Of a DNA stretch of 64,000 nt, positions 16,315 through 25,346 are shown in pieces. Within the stretch, counting starts at the first letter, position 1. Each line of letters starts with the position of its first letter. The notes under the pieces are model-generated. The model did no database searches. It had not been told where the DNA came from and worked only from the letters and a program-made list of their open reading frames with translations. Origin of the DNA: JACVCK01 sp041940385. Lineage in GTDB: Bacteria; Planctomycetota; Phycisphaerae; Phycisphaerales; UBA1924. The position numbers and the translations under genes were made by a program. Where the stretch lies: positions 1-64,000 of the forward strand of contig JBGTSD010000001.1 of the NCBI GenBank assembly GCA_041940385.1, read 5' to 3'.

Positions 16315-18420
16315 TCAGGCGCCCGCGCCGGCAAGACTGACGGATTTTCGCATGCCGCCCGCGATCTCCTGGCGCTGCGCGCCCGGCGTCGGCGCGGTGT
16401 CGGCGAAGTTCTCGCCGAAGCGCACCAGCCGGAACGAATTGCCGATCACGAAGACGTCCCCCACAAAGTGGTAGACGACCGCGAATCCGATCGCGAGCGA
16501 GCCCGTCGCCGCGAGAATCAGGCCGATGATCGCAATCACGATCGACGCCACGATGTTCTGGGCCACCACGGCGCGGGTGCGCCGAGCGAGTTCGATCAGG
16601 AAGGGGATGCGGCTGAGATCATCACGCATCAGGGCGACGCCCGCGGAGTTCATCGCGATGTCGCTGCCGCCGGCGCCCATCGCGACGCCGACGTCCGACG
16701 CCGCCAGAGAGGGCCCGTCGTTGATGCCGTCGCCGACCATCATGACGCGCCGACCGCCCTCGCGGAGCCGCAGAATGAGGTCGTGCTTCTCCTCGGGCAG
16801 GCACTCGGCCTCGACGCGATCCACCCCCACCGCCACGCCAACGCGCTTGGCGACGGTCAGACGGTCTCCTGTGAACAGGGCGACCTGGCGGGCGCCGAGT
16901 TCGCGGATGCGCTCGACGACAGTCTTGGCGTTTGGACGCACGCGGTCCTCGAGGCCCACAGCGCCGAGGTAGCGCCCGCGGCGCATGACGTGCACGCCGG
17001 ACATGCCCTCGAGCTTGGCCTCCACGGTCTCCATCTCGGCGCGGATCTCCGGACGCAGTTCGAGGAGCCATCCGGCGCGTCCGGCGAGGATTTCATCGCC
17101 GGAGACGGTCGCCTTCACGCCTCGCCCGTGGACCTCGGTGTAGGTCTGCACCGCGCCCGGCTGCACCCGCGCCTGGCGGGCGGTGTGAAGGATCGAGCGG
17201 GCGAGGGGGTGGTTGGACTGCTGCTCGGCGTCCGCCGCGGCCTGGAGGAGGTCCACGCCCTCGACGCCCGTCGCCGGGGCGAGGCGCGAAACGGCGAAGA
17301 CGCCGGTGGTGATGGTGCCGGTCTTATCGAAGACGACGGTGTCGATGTTGGCCGCCGCTTCGAGGTAGTTGGTCTGCTTGATCATGATGCCCAGGCGCGC
17401 CGCGGCCGCGAAGGACGCGACCATGGCCGTGGGGCTCGCGAGCAGAAGCGCGGAGGGGCAGACCACCACGAGGATGGTGATCGCCGTGACGGTGGCGCGA
17501 TCGCGGATCAGCGCATCGTCGGACTGGCTCATCAGGTACCAGACGAGCCCGGCCGTCGAGATGGCGACGGGGACGAAGTACGCCGCGACCTGCTCGATGA
17601 GGAGTTGGCGCGGCGTGCGGGAGGATTCCGCTTCGCGGATGAGCTGGGTGACCTTGCCGATCGTGGTGTCGGCGCCGACGAGCGTGGCGCGGACATCGAT
17701 GACGCCGGTGAGGTTGGTGGTGCCGGCGAAGACCTGCGCATCGCGCTGCACTTCCGCCGGAACGGCCTCGCCGGTCAGCGACGCCTGGTTGATCGTGGAT
17801 TCACCGGAGACGACGACGCCGTCCACCGGCAGGTTCTCGCCGGGACGGACGCGGATGACCATGCCGACGCGAACATCGGACAGCGGCGCCTCGCGCTCGC
17901 CGCCGCTGGCGTCCACGATGCGGGCGATGTCGGGCGTGAGGCCGACGAGCTGCTCGATGGCGCGCTGGGCGCCCCACGCGGTGCGACGGACAACCTGATC
18001 GGCGATGAGCAGGATGAACGCGAGGAAGCCGGCGGTCTCGTAGCGCCCCGTGGCGAGCGCGGCGATGATCGCGAGCGAGGCGAGGGTCGAGGACGTCGGC
18101 CGGCCGCGCTTGAGTTCCTGGAACGAGGCGAGGAAGAGCGGGAAGCCCAGCAGGAGCGCGCCGATGCCGGCGGGGATCATGGCGATCTCGGACGCGGCGC
18201 CGAAGAGGTGGGCGATCGTGGTCGTCAGGACCAGCATGCCGCCGACGAGGTAGACGACGATCCAGCGCTCGAGCTCGATCTCGTGATGCGAGCAGCAATC
18301 GCCGCCGAGGCGAAGCTCCGGATGGGCGATGGCCTCCTCGTGCCCGTGGACGTGGACATGGTCGGGTCCGTGATCGTGGTCGTGGGCGTGCGGCTGCTTC
18401 GGGCGGATGGAGGTCTTCAC
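16315..18420 (-). CDS. Heavy-metal P1B-type ATPase with His-rich N-terminus
   Basis: Pumps a transition metal across the inner membrane using ATP. The 701-residue product has a His-rich tail (residues 11-27, alternating H and D/V) followed by CCSHH, and no CxxC-type HMA domain. The core is complete: TGEAVP actuator motif, DKTGT (phosphorylated Asp about 365), NHPLA, TGDR and GDGINDGPSLAASDVGVAMG. The metal-site motif in the membrane reads CPS (about residues 321-323) rather than the common CPC or SPC. The start is GTG with an AAGGGA before it. Metal specificity cannot be read from the sequence; zinc, cadmium, cobalt or copper are all possible. It stands alone, with gpsA divergent. Confidence 0.88.
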   Translation of the reverse strand: MKTSIRPKQPHAHDHDHGPDHVHVHGHEEAIAHPELRLGGDCCSHHEIELERWIVVYLVGGMLVLTTTIAHLFGAASEIAMIPAGIGALLLGFPLFLASFQELKRGRPTSSTLASLAIIAALATGRYETAGFLAFILLIADQVVRRTAWGAQRAIEQLVGLTPDIARIVDASGGEREAPLSDVRVGMVIRVRPGENLPVDGVVVSGESTINQASLTGEAVPAEVQRDAQVFAGTTNLTGVIDVRATLVGADTTIGKVTQLIREAESSRTPRQLLIEQVAAYFVPVAISTAGLVWYLMSQSDDALIRDRATVTAITILVVVCPSALLLASPTAMVASFAAAARLGIMIKQTNYLEAAANIDTVVFDKTGTITTGVFAVSRLAPATGVEGVDLLQAAADAEQQSNHPLARSILHTARQARVQPGAVQTYTEVHGRGVKATVSGDEILAGRAGWLLELRPEIRAEMETVEAKLEGMSGVHVMRRGRYLGAVGLEDRVRPNAKTVVERIRELGARQVALFTGDRLTVAKRVGVAVGVDRVEAECLPEEKHDLILRLREGGRRVMMVGDGINDGPSLAASDVGVAMGAGGSDIAMNSAGVALMRDDLSRIPFLIELARRTRAVVAQNIVASIVIAIIGLILAATGSLAIGFAVVYHFVGDVFVIGNSFRLVRFGENFADTAPTPGAQRQEIAGGMRKSVSLAGAGA

Positions 18421-18472
18421 CGTGTGTTGTCCCTTGGGCTGGCGGGCGGCAGGGGCCGCGGACTCCGGGTCT

Positions 18473-18478
18473 TATAGT
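18473..18478 (+). promoter_or_regulatory. Putative -10 element (TATAGT) for gpsA
   Basis: TATAGT lies 92 bases before the gpsA start in the divergent gpsA / P-type ATPase intergenic region. No good -35 hexamer is seen 16-18 bases upstream. Confidence 0.4.
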
Positions 18479-18570
18479 AGAACAACGACCGGACGGCCCG
18501 GGCTGTTCGCCCCGGGCGGCGGAACGGTTCCTCGCGCGGGCGGCTTCGCCCCGCCAAGCAGGGGCGCACG

Positions 18571-19611
18571 ATGCCGATGGGCCCGATCGAACGGATCACG
18601 GTGCTGGGCGACGGGCAGATGGGCCTGGTCTGTGCCGCACTGCTCGCCGAGCAACCCCCGGATGCGGCGGGCGGCGTGAAGCCGATCGTCACGCTCTGGG
18701 GCCACCACGCGCGAGAGGTCGGCTCGCTCGCCCGGACGCGAACCTCCGAGCGATTGAACGCGTTCATGCTGCCGGACTCGGTCCGCGTCATCCCCGACGA
18801 CGCCGAGGCCGTCCGCGGCGCCGAATTGATCGTCGCCGCCGTTCCCAGCCAACATGCACGGTCCGTCTTCAAACGCCTCGCCGACGCCATCCCCGGCGAC
18901 GCGGCCGTCGTCAGCGTCGCCAAGGGCATCGAGAAGGACACGCTCCTCCGCCCGAGCGAGGTCGCGCTGGAGGCGCTCGAGAACTCGGACCGCCCGGTCG
19001 CGGCCCTGTCCGGTCCGACGATCGCGGCGGAGCTGGCGCGCTGCATGCCCGCGACCATGGTCGCCGCGAGCGAGGACGAGCGCTTCGCGGAGCGCGTGCA
19101 GCAGCTCTTCAACACGCGCTGGCTGCGCGTGTACACGAACACGGACCTGGTGGGCGTGGAGCTGGCGGGCGCGGCGAAGAACGTGATCGCGATCGCCGCG
19201 GGCGTGCTGGACGGTTTGCAGGCCGGCTACAACGCGAAGAGCGCGCTGCTGGCGCGGGGATTGGCGGAGATCGCGCGACTGGGCGCCGCGATGGGCGCGA
19301 AGGCCGAGACATTCTTTGGCGTGGCGGGCGTGGGCGACCTGGCGACGACGTGCTTCAGCCCGGAGGGGCGCAACCGGAGCTGCGGCGAGGCGCTGGGGCG
19401 CGGCGAATCGCTAAAGGACTACCTCGCGAGGACCAAGTCGGTGGTCGAGGGCGTGGAGACCTCGCGCAGCGTGGTCGCGCTGGCCAAGCGCCACGGCGTC
19501 GACATGCCGATCGCCGGCGCGGTGCACGCGGTGCTGTTCGAAGGCCTCGACCCGATCCACGCGATCGCGGGTCTGATGAGCCGGGAGCCGAAGGCGGAGA
19601 GGGTGGGGTAG
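18571..19611 (+). CDS. gpsA: Glycerol-3-phosphate dehydrogenase (NAD(P)+)
   Basis: Reduces dihydroxyacetone phosphate to sn-glycerol 3-phosphate for phospholipid synthesis in the cytoplasm. The 346-residue product has an N-terminal Rossmann fold with GDGQMG in place of the usual GAGAWG, then VSVAKGIE, the catalytic Lys in ELAGAAKNVIAIAAG, and GVAGVGDLATTCFSPEGRNRSCG, all characteristic. ATG 18571 is preceded by CAGGGG. It is followed 18 bases later by the MBL-fold hydrolase gene, probably in the same transcript. Confidence 0.95.
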   Translation: MPMGPIERITVLGDGQMGLVCAALLAEQPPDAAGGVKPIVTLWGHHAREVGSLARTRTSERLNAFMLPDSVRVIPDDAEAVRGAELIVAAVPSQHARSVFKRLADAIPGDAAVVSVAKGIEKDTLLRPSEVALEALENSDRPVAALSGPTIAAELARCMPATMVAASEDERFAERVQQLFNTRWLRVYTNTDLVGVELAGAAKNVIAIAAGVLDGLQAGYNAKSALLARGLAEIARLGAAMGAKAETFFGVAGVGDLATTCFSPEGRNRSCGEALGRGESLKDYLARTKSVVEGVETSRSVVALAKRHGVDMPIAGAVHAVLFEGLDPIHAIAGLMSREPKAERVG

Positions 19612-19629
19612 CGCCGCCTACCCTCCCCC

Positions 19630-20457
19630 GTGCCCTCGCCTCGCTTCACTTTTCTCGGCACCGGCACTTCCTCCGGCATCCCGGTCATCGCCTGCGACTG
19701 CGCCACCTGCACCAGCGACGACCCGCGCGATGCGCGACTGCGGACCGGGGGGCTGATCGAGTGGACCGATGAGCGCGGCCAGCCCCGCGCCGCCCTGATC
19801 GACGCCACGCCCGACCTGCGCACCCAGGCCCTCCGCCACAACCTGCGCCGGTGCGACGCCATCCTTTTCACGCACAACCACGTCGATCACACCTTCGGCC
19901 TCGACGAGGTCCGCCGGTTCAACGCCGTCATGGAGGCGCCGATCGACGTCTTCGCCGATGCGCACACGCTTGACTCCCTCCGGCGCGTCTACCGGCACGT
20001 CTTCGAGCCGGAGAAGAACCACAACGCCTCATTCGTCGCCCGCCTCATCGCCCACGAGATCGCCCCCGGCAACGCCATCGACCTCTACGGCCTGCGCTTC
20101 ACGCCCATCCCCCTCCTGCACGGGCGTCTGAAGATGTTCGGATGGCGGATCGAGGCGACGGAGCGGTCCGCCGGCGCAGGGCCATTGCCGATGGCGTACT
20201 GCACGGATGTGTCCGGGATCCCGCCGGAATCGTGGAGGCTGTTCGAGGGGGTGCGGACGCTGGTGCTGGGGGCGCTGCGGTTCCGGCATCACCCGACGCA
20301 CTTCACGATCGACCAGGCACTGGGGGCCGCGGGGCGGATCGGGGCCGAGCGGACTTGGTTCGTCCACATGTCCCACGAGGTGCGGCACGCGGAGGTGGAC
20401 CCGACGCTGCCGGAGGGTGTGCGGCTGGCGTACGACGGGCTGGTGCTGGGGGCCTGA
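19630..20457 (+). CDS. MBL-fold metal-dependent hydrolase (PhnP-like)
   Basis: A 275-residue metallo-beta-lactamase-fold hydrolase. Visible metal ligands are the HNHVDH motif (about residues 80-85) and later His/Asp positions (LLHGRL, YCTDVSG, HMSHE). The N-terminal FLGTGTSSGIPVIACDCATC resembles the PhnP/YycJ-like group that acts on phosphodiesters, with the Cys pair in CDCATC as in PhnP. The GTG start at 19630 follows gpsA closely. The exact substrate cannot be told; phosphonate genes are not present nearby. Confidence 0.82.
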   Translation: MPSPRFTFLGTGTSSGIPVIACDCATCTSDDPRDARLRTGGLIEWTDERGQPRAALIDATPDLRTQALRHNLRRCDAILFTHNHVDHTFGLDEVRRFNAVMEAPIDVFADAHTLDSLRRVYRHVFEPEKNHNASFVARLIAHEIAPGNAIDLYGLRFTPIPLLHGRLKMFGWRIEATERSAGAGPLPMAYCTDVSGIPPESWRLFEGVRTLVLGALRFRHHPTHFTIDQALGAAGRIGAERTWFVHMSHEVRHAEVDPTLPEGVRLAYDGLVLGA

Positions 20458-20535
20458 GGGCCGCCGGACGCTGCGGACAGGCCGTTTCGCGTCTTCGCAG
20501 GGCCTCAGAGGCGGCTTCCGGGGCTGGGGAGTGGG

Positions 20536-20541
20536 TATACT
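20536..20541 (+). promoter_or_regulatory. -10 element (TATACT) placed for near-leaderless atpG transcription
   Basis: TATACT ends 10 bases before the atpG ATG at 20552, and the intervening bases are TCCCGCCCCCC-like with no Shine-Dalgarno. A start site 6-8 bases after the hexamer would leave a leader of only 2-5 bases. Confidence 0.5.
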
Positions 20542-20551
20542 CCCGCCCCCC

Positions 20552-21439
20552 ATGGCCAAGACCCGCGAAATCAAGAAGAGAATCAAGGCGGTCGCGAACA
20601 TCCGCCGCATCACCAAGACGATGCAGATGATCGCGACGAGCAAGTTCGCCAAAGCCCAGCAGCGCGCGATGGCGACCAAGCCCTTCACGGAGGGCGTGTT
20701 CGACCTCGTGACCGAGTTGGGCGGCGGCGCGGGGAACCTGTCGCACCCGCTCATCGCGGGCGTCGGCGGGAAGGCGGCCTCGGCGCCGGACCTGGTGCTG
20801 GTGATCACGTCGGATCGTGGTCTCTGCGGCGCCTACAACGGCACGGTGCTCCGCCGGGCGCAGGAGCTCTTCAAGCAGCTTCGCGCGTCGAACCGGCCCA
20901 TGCGGACCGAGCTGGTCGGCAAGAAGGGCGCGGCGTTCCTGAAGTTCATCAAGGTGAACGTGGACGAGCGCTACGCCTTCGGCGACACGCCCCGCTACGA
21001 GGAGATCGAGCGGCTCGCGCAGAAGTACATGGACATGTTCATCCGCGGCGAGATCGCCTCGGTGCGGGTGGTGTTCATGCGGTTCATCACGGCCGGCAAG
21101 CAGGTCCCGGACTCGCTCCAGCTCCTGCCGCTGCGTCCGCCCGAGGGCGCGAAGAAGCAGGCCGAGACCGGCGGGCCGCAGGTGGTGTACGAGTTTTCGC
21201 CCAGCGCGGACGAGCTGCTCGACGAGCTGCTGCCCGCGGCGGTGAAGGCGACGCTGTTCCAGGCGTTCAACGACGCGATCGTGAGCGAGCACATCGCCCG
21301 CATGATCGCGATGAAGGCCGCGACGGACGCCGCCGGAAAGATGGGCAAGCTCCTGACCCGGAAGTACAACCGGGCTCGTCAGGCGCAGATCACGACGGAG
21401 CTGACGGAGATCGTGACCGGCGCCGCGGCGCTGGAGTGA
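20552..21439 (+). CDS. atpG: ATP synthase F1 gamma subunit
   Basis: The central rotor shaft of F1F0 ATP synthase. The 295-residue product has the gamma N-terminal helix (MAKTREIKKRIKAVANIRRI and TKTMQMIATSKFAKAQ), the SDRGLCGAYN core motif, and the C-terminal helix ending MKAATDAAGKMGKLLTRKYNRARQAQITTELTEIVTGAAAL (read in pieces from residues about 250-294). The start is ATG 20552; upstream in-frame sequence is low-complexity. No other atp gene lies within the window on either side, so atpG is detached from an atp operon, or it is an N-ATPase or second-copy gamma. Confidence 0.92.
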   Translation: MAKTREIKKRIKAVANIRRITKTMQMIATSKFAKAQQRAMATKPFTEGVFDLVTELGGGAGNLSHPLIAGVGGKAASAPDLVLVITSDRGLCGAYNGTVLRRAQELFKQLRASNRPMRTELVGKKGAAFLKFIKVNVDERYAFGDTPRYEEIERLAQKYMDMFIRGEIASVRVVFMRFITAGKQVPDSLQLLPLRPPEGAKKQAETGGPQVVYEFSPSADELLDELLPAAVKATLFQAFNDAIVSEHIARMIAMKAATDAAGKMGKLLTRKYNRARQAQITTELTEIVTGAAALE

Positions 21440-21513
21440 TCGATCTCGCGGGAGGCCGGTGCGGCTGCGGCGTCCGTGGTGATCGTCCGCGCGGGGCGCT
21501 CCCCCGGCGTCGG

Positions 21514-21519
21514 TACACT
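21514..21519 (+). promoter_or_regulatory. Putative extended -10 element (TACACT) for the cystathionine synthase gene
   Basis: The 13-mer CGTCGGTACACTC here (21509-21521) is identical to the one before the parA-like gene at about 30544-30557. It lies about 45 bases before ATG 21564, which also has a GGAGGCAGG Shine-Dalgarno. Confidence 0.5.
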
Positions 21520-21563
21520 CCATGCCGGCCCGATGGGCGGGCCTTGCTCGGCATGGAGGCAGG

Positions 21564-23021
21564 ATGACGACGATGCGAACGGCCCCCGCGAACGCGGCGA
21601 AGACCAGGGCGCCCCGCGCGGGCGTGTACACCAACGTGCTCGAGATGATCGGCAATACGCCGATGCTGGAGCTGCGCCGGCTCGACACGGGACCGTGCCG
21701 CCTGTTCGCGAAGATGGAGAGCCAGAACCCGGCGCAGTCGATCAAGGACCGCATCGGTCTGGCGATGATCGACGCCGCGGAGCGCGAGGGGAAGATCGAC
21801 CCCAAGGGAGATCCCCGGCCGACGATCGTCGAGGCGACGGCGGGCAACACGGGTCTGGCGCTCGCGCTGGTCGCGGGCCAGCGCGGCTACAAGACGATCG
21901 TCGTCGTGCCGGACAAGATGAGCGAGGAGAAGATCCAGCACCTCCGCGCCATGGGCGCCGAGGTGCGGACGACGCGCTCGGACGTGACCAAGGGTCATCC
22001 CGAGTACTTCCACGAGGTCGCGGCGCGGATCGCGCGCGAGATCCCGAACTCGGTGTTCATCAATCAGTTCTGCAACGCGGCGAACGCCAAGGCGCACTAC
22101 GACACGACCGGCCCGGAGATCTGGGAGCAGCTCGAGGGCAAGGTGGACGCGTTCGTCGTCGGCGTCGGCTCCGGCGGGACGCTGAGCGGCTGCGGGAAGT
22201 ACCTGCGCGAGAAGAATCCTGATCTCAAGATCATCCTCGCGGATCCGGTCGGCTCGGTGCTGACGCCGCTGGTCAACGAGAACAAGACGATCGAACCCGG
22301 CGCGTGGCTGATCGAGGGCATGGGCGAGGACTTCGTGCCCGACGTGTGCGACCTGGACCTCGTGGACGAGGCGATCTGGGTGAGCGATCGCGAGTCGTTC
22401 ATGGCGGCGCGCGAGCTGCTGGCGAAGGAGGGCGTGCTCGCCGGCTCCAGCTCCGGATGCCTCATGCACGCCGCGATGACCTGGTGCCGCCGGCAGAGCA
22501 AGCCGATGAACGTCGTCACGTTCGCGTGCGACACGGGCGCGAAGTACCTGTCCAAGGTGTTCAACGACTTCTGGATGATGGACCAGGGCTTCCTCGAGCG
22601 CGAGCGCAGCGGCGACCTGCGCGACCTCATCGCCCGCCGGCACTTCCGCCAGGAGGACTTCACCGTCTCCCCGACGGACCCGGTGAAGCAGGCCTTCAAG
22701 GTCATGCAGCTCCACGACGTGTCGCAGATCGCCGTGCTGGACGCGCCGATGCGCGGCCAGCCCGAGCGCGTCGTCGGCATCATCGACGAGAGCGACATCC
22801 TGCTCGCGCTCCTGCGCGATCAGGCGGCGTTCGACCGGCCTGTCTCGGACTTCATGACCAGTCGCCTCGAGACCATCGCCCCCACCGCCAGCGTCAACGA
22901 CCTCATGCCGATCTTCCGCGCCGATCGCGTCGCCATCGTGTCCGACACCGACGGCGGGTACTACGGCCTGATCACGCGCGTCGACCTCATCAACTATCTC
23001 CGCACCCACGCGCCGGCCTGA
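21564..23021 (+). CDS. cbs: Cystathionine beta-synthase
   Basis: A PLP enzyme that condenses serine (or acetylserine) with homocysteine to cystathionine. The 485-residue product has the fold-type II catalytic domain: NTPMLELRRL, the PLP Lys in NPAQSIKDRIG, ATAGNTG, and GSGGTLSG. From about residue 355 it has two CBS domains (FTVSPTDPVKQAFKVM and SRLETIAPTASVNDLMPIF), a layout as in eukaryotic CBS and some bacterial enzymes. The tandem CBS domains argue for CBS over plain cysteine synthase. ATG 21564 has GGAGG upstream; the open frame goes back to 21522. The cystathionine lyase gene follows 21 bases later, giving a reverse transsulfuration pair. Confidence 0.88.
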   Translation: MTTMRTAPANAAKTRAPRAGVYTNVLEMIGNTPMLELRRLDTGPCRLFAKMESQNPAQSIKDRIGLAMIDAAEREGKIDPKGDPRPTIVEATAGNTGLALALVAGQRGYKTIVVVPDKMSEEKIQHLRAMGAEVRTTRSDVTKGHPEYFHEVAARIAREIPNSVFINQFCNAANAKAHYDTTGPEIWEQLEGKVDAFVVGVGSGGTLSGCGKYLREKNPDLKIILADPVGSVLTPLVNENKTIEPGAWLIEGMGEDFVPDVCDLDLVDEAIWVSDRESFMAARELLAKEGVLAGSSSGCLMHAAMTWCRRQSKPMNVVTFACDTGAKYLSKVFNDFWMMDQGFLERERSGDLRDLIARRHFRQEDFTVSPTDPVKQAFKVMQLHDVSQIAVLDAPMRGQPERVVGIIDESDILLALLRDQAAFDRPVSDFMTSRLETIAPTASVNDLMPIFRADRVAIVSDTDGGYYGLITRVDLINYLRTHAPA

Positions 23022-23042
23022 GCCGGCGAGCGATCACACGCC

Positions 23043-24242
23043 ATGAGCCACGACCACAGCAGCCATCGCATCGGCACGCGCGTCGTCCACGCCGGCCAGC
23101 ACCCCGAGCCCGTCACCGGCGCCGTCATGCCGCCGATCTTCACGGCCAGCACGTACGCTCAGGAATCTCCCGGCAAGCACAAGGGATTCGAGTACAGCCG
23201 CTCGCACAACCCGACCCGCTACGCGCTCGAGCGCATGGTGGCGCGGCTGGAAGGCTCGACGATCGCCGAGAGCGACGATCCTTCCTGCGGCGGATTCGCC
23301 TTCGCCAGCGGCATGGCCTCGATCGGCACCGCGCTCGAACTGCTCGACTCCGGCGATCACCTTGTCGCGATGGACGATCTCTACGGCGGGACCAACCGGC
23401 TCTTCAGCCGCGTGCGCGAGCGCTCGCAGGGCCTGAAGGTCTCGTACGTGGACATGACCGACCTGAATCGTCTCGACGCGGCGCTCAAGGCCGACACGAA
23501 GATGGTGTGGGTCGAGACGCCGACCAATCCGACGCTCAAAGTCGCCGACCTCAAGGCGATCGCGGGCATGGTGCGCAAGAAGAGCCCCAGGGCCCTGCTC
23601 TGCTGCGACAACACGTTCGCGTCACCGGTGAATCAGACGCCGCTGTCGTTCGGCTTCGATCTCGTCATGCACTCGTCCACGAAGTACCTGGGCGGGCACT
23701 CGGACGTGGTCGGCGGCCTGCTTGCGACGGGCGATCTCGAACTCGCGAAGCGCCTGCGGTTCCTGCAGAACGCGATCGGCTCGGTGATGGGGCCGTTCGA
23801 CGCGTACCTGACCCTGCGCGGCGTGAAGACGCTCGCGCTCCGCATGGAGCGCCACAACGCGTCGGGCCTCCGGATCGCGCAGTGGCTGGAGAAGCACCGC
23901 GCCGTCGAGCGCGTCGTGTACCCTCAGCTTCCGAGCCATCCGCAGCACGCCGTCGCGAAGCAGCAGATGTGCGGCGGCGGCGGGATGATCACGATCTATC
24001 TGAACGGCGGCCTCGACGCGTCGCGCCGGATGCTGGAGAAGGTGCGCATCTTCGCGCTCGCCGAATCGCTCGGCGGCGTTGAGTCGCTCATCGAGCACCC
24101 GGCGATCATGACGCACGCCTCCGTGCCGCCGGAGCAGCGCAAGACGCTCGGCATCTCGGACGCTCTGGTGCGCCTCAGCGTGGGCATCGAGGACCCCGAC
24201 GACCTGATCGCCGACCTCGAGCACGCGCTCGCGGGCGCCTAG
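23043..24242 (+). CDS. Cystathionine gamma-lyase / gamma-synthase family PLP enzyme
   Basis: A fold-type I PLP enzyme of Cys/Met metabolism, 399 residues. Motifs visible are FEYSRSHNPTRYALE, the aromatic-stacking region LYGGTNRLFS, ETPTNPTLKV, CDNTFASPV, and the PLP Lys in HSSTKYLGGHSD. VESLIEHPAIMTHAS near the C-terminus is typical of gamma-lyase and gamma-synthase. Because it directly follows cbs, gamma-lyase (cystathionine to cysteine) is the most likely role. The start is ATG 23043. Confidence 0.9.
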   Translation: MSHDHSSHRIGTRVVHAGQHPEPVTGAVMPPIFTASTYAQESPGKHKGFEYSRSHNPTRYALERMVARLEGSTIAESDDPSCGGFAFASGMASIGTALELLDSGDHLVAMDDLYGGTNRLFSRVRERSQGLKVSYVDMTDLNRLDAALKADTKMVWVETPTNPTLKVADLKAIAGMVRKKSPRALLCCDNTFASPVNQTPLSFGFDLVMHSSTKYLGGHSDVVGGLLATGDLELAKRLRFLQNAIGSVMGPFDAYLTLRGVKTLALRMERHNASGLRIAQWLEKHRAVERVVYPQLPSHPQHAVAKQQMCGGGGMITIYLNGGLDASRRMLEKVRIFALAESLGGVESLIEHPAIMTHASVPPEQRKTLGISDALVRLSVGIEDPDDLIADLEHALAGA

Positions 24243-24253
24243 CCGCCGGGCGC

Positions 24254-24259
24254 TACGAT
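24254..24259 (+). promoter_or_regulatory. -10-like element (TACGAT) placed for leaderless thiE transcription
   Basis: TACGAT ends 7 bases before the thiE ATG at 24267 and no Shine-Dalgarno is present (CCGGCCG). If functional, transcription would begin at or next to the start codon. The cbs-lyase transcript could also read through. Confidence 0.4.
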
Positions 24260-24266
24260 CCGGCCG

Positions 24267-25346
24267 ATGGACCCCCTGGCCCGCATCATCGACGCCAACG
24301 CCAACCGGGCGCGCGAGGCGCTGCGCGTGCTGGAGGACGGCGCGCGGTTCGCGCTCGACGACGCGACCCTGTCCGCTCGGTTGAAATCGCTCCGGCACGG
24401 CCTGCGCGAAGCGCTGGGGGCGCTGCCGCTCGATGACGCGCAGCGGCTCGCCTCGCGCGACACGCCGGGCGATGTGGGCGTGCGCATCTCGACGGAGGCG
24501 GAGGGGCGGCGCACGGACTTGGCGGACATCGTGGCCGCGGCGGCGATGCGCCTGACCGAGGCGCTGCGCTCGATCGAGGAGGCCTCGAAGGCCGTCGCCC
24601 CGGGCGCCGGCGCGCGATTCGAGGCGATGCGCTACGAGGCGTACGACGTCGAGCGATCGCTGCGTCTCGCGCTCGTCGGCGCCCGGGCAGCGCAGTGGCG
24701 CGTGTGCGTGCTGATCACCGAGTCGCTCTGCCGCCGTCCGTGGGAGGATGTGGCTCGCGCATCGATTGACGCCGGCGCCGATTGCCTCCAGCTTCGGGAG
24801 AAGACGCTCGACGGCGCCGAGATGGTTCGTCGGGCGGCGCGGCTGGTCGAGCTGGCCCGCGCCTCGGCGCGGCGTCCTGCGGTGATCGTCAACGACCGCC
24901 CGGACGTGGCGCTGCTGAGCGGCGCGGACGGCGTGCACGTCGGGCAGACCGATCTGACCGTTGCGCAGGTGCGCCAGATCGCCGGGCGGCGTCTGCTCGT
25001 CGGCGTGTCGACGCACGAACTCGATCAGGCGCGCGAGGCGCGCCTCGACGGCGCCGACTACTGCGGCGTCGGGCCGATGTTCGCGACGAGCACGAAGACC
25101 ATCGCCGACCTGGCCGGTCCGGCCTACCTGCGCGCGTACCTCAGCGCCGATCCCCCACTGCCGGCGCACCTGGCGATCGGCGGAGTGACGCCAGAAAATG
25201 TCCGTGCGTTGATCGACGCAGGCGCACGGGGCGTGGCGGTGTCGTCGTGCGTGTGCGGCGCCTCGGATCCCGGGGCGGTGGTCGCGGCGTTGCGCGACGC
25301 GCTGGACGCGTCTGTCAGGCGGGGATCCGCAGCGGGCGCGGGTTGA
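24267..25346 (+). CDS. thiE: Thiamine-phosphate synthase with N-terminal extra domain
   Basis: Joins HMP pyrophosphate and thiazole phosphate to thiamine phosphate. The 359-residue product has an N-terminal helical domain of about 130 residues (ARIIDANANRAREALRVLED, then DLADIVAAAAMRLTEALRSIEE), as in cyanobacterial and planctomycete ThiE, followed by the TIM-barrel ThiE domain (about 145-350) with DCLQLREKTL, VIVNDRPDVALL, DGVHVGQTDL, GVSTHE and the phosphate-binding GPMFATSTK, AIGGVTPENV. Its 3' end overlaps the converging HDOD-GGDEF gene by 32 bases. No TPP riboswitch is apparent upstream. Confidence 0.92.
   Translation: MDPLARIIDANANRAREALRVLEDGARFALDDATLSARLKSLRHGLREALGALPLDDAQRLASRDTPGDVGVRISTEAEGRRTDLADIVAAAAMRLTEALRSIEEASKAVAPGAGARFEAMRYEAYDVERSLRLALVGARAAQWRVCVLITESLCRRPWEDVARASIDAGADCLQLREKTLDGAEMVRRAARLVELARASARRPAVIVNDRPDVALLSGADGVHVGQTDLTVAQVRQIAGRRLLVGVSTHELDQAREARLDGADYCGVGPMFATSTKTIADLAGPAYLRAYLSADPPLPAHLAIGGVTPENVRALIDAGARGVAVSSCVCGASDPGAVVAALRDALDASVRRGSAAGAG

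Noticed and set aside
16273..18477. A 734-codon plus-strand frame over the P-type ATPase gene
   Set aside because: Antisense shadow; the product is low-complexity Ala/Arg/Asp/Gly, and the minus strand encodes all P-type ATPase motifs.
24242..24266. TPP riboswitch before thiE
   Set aside because: The gap between the lyase gene and thiE is only about 24 bases, too short for the aptamer, and no THI-box sequence is present.
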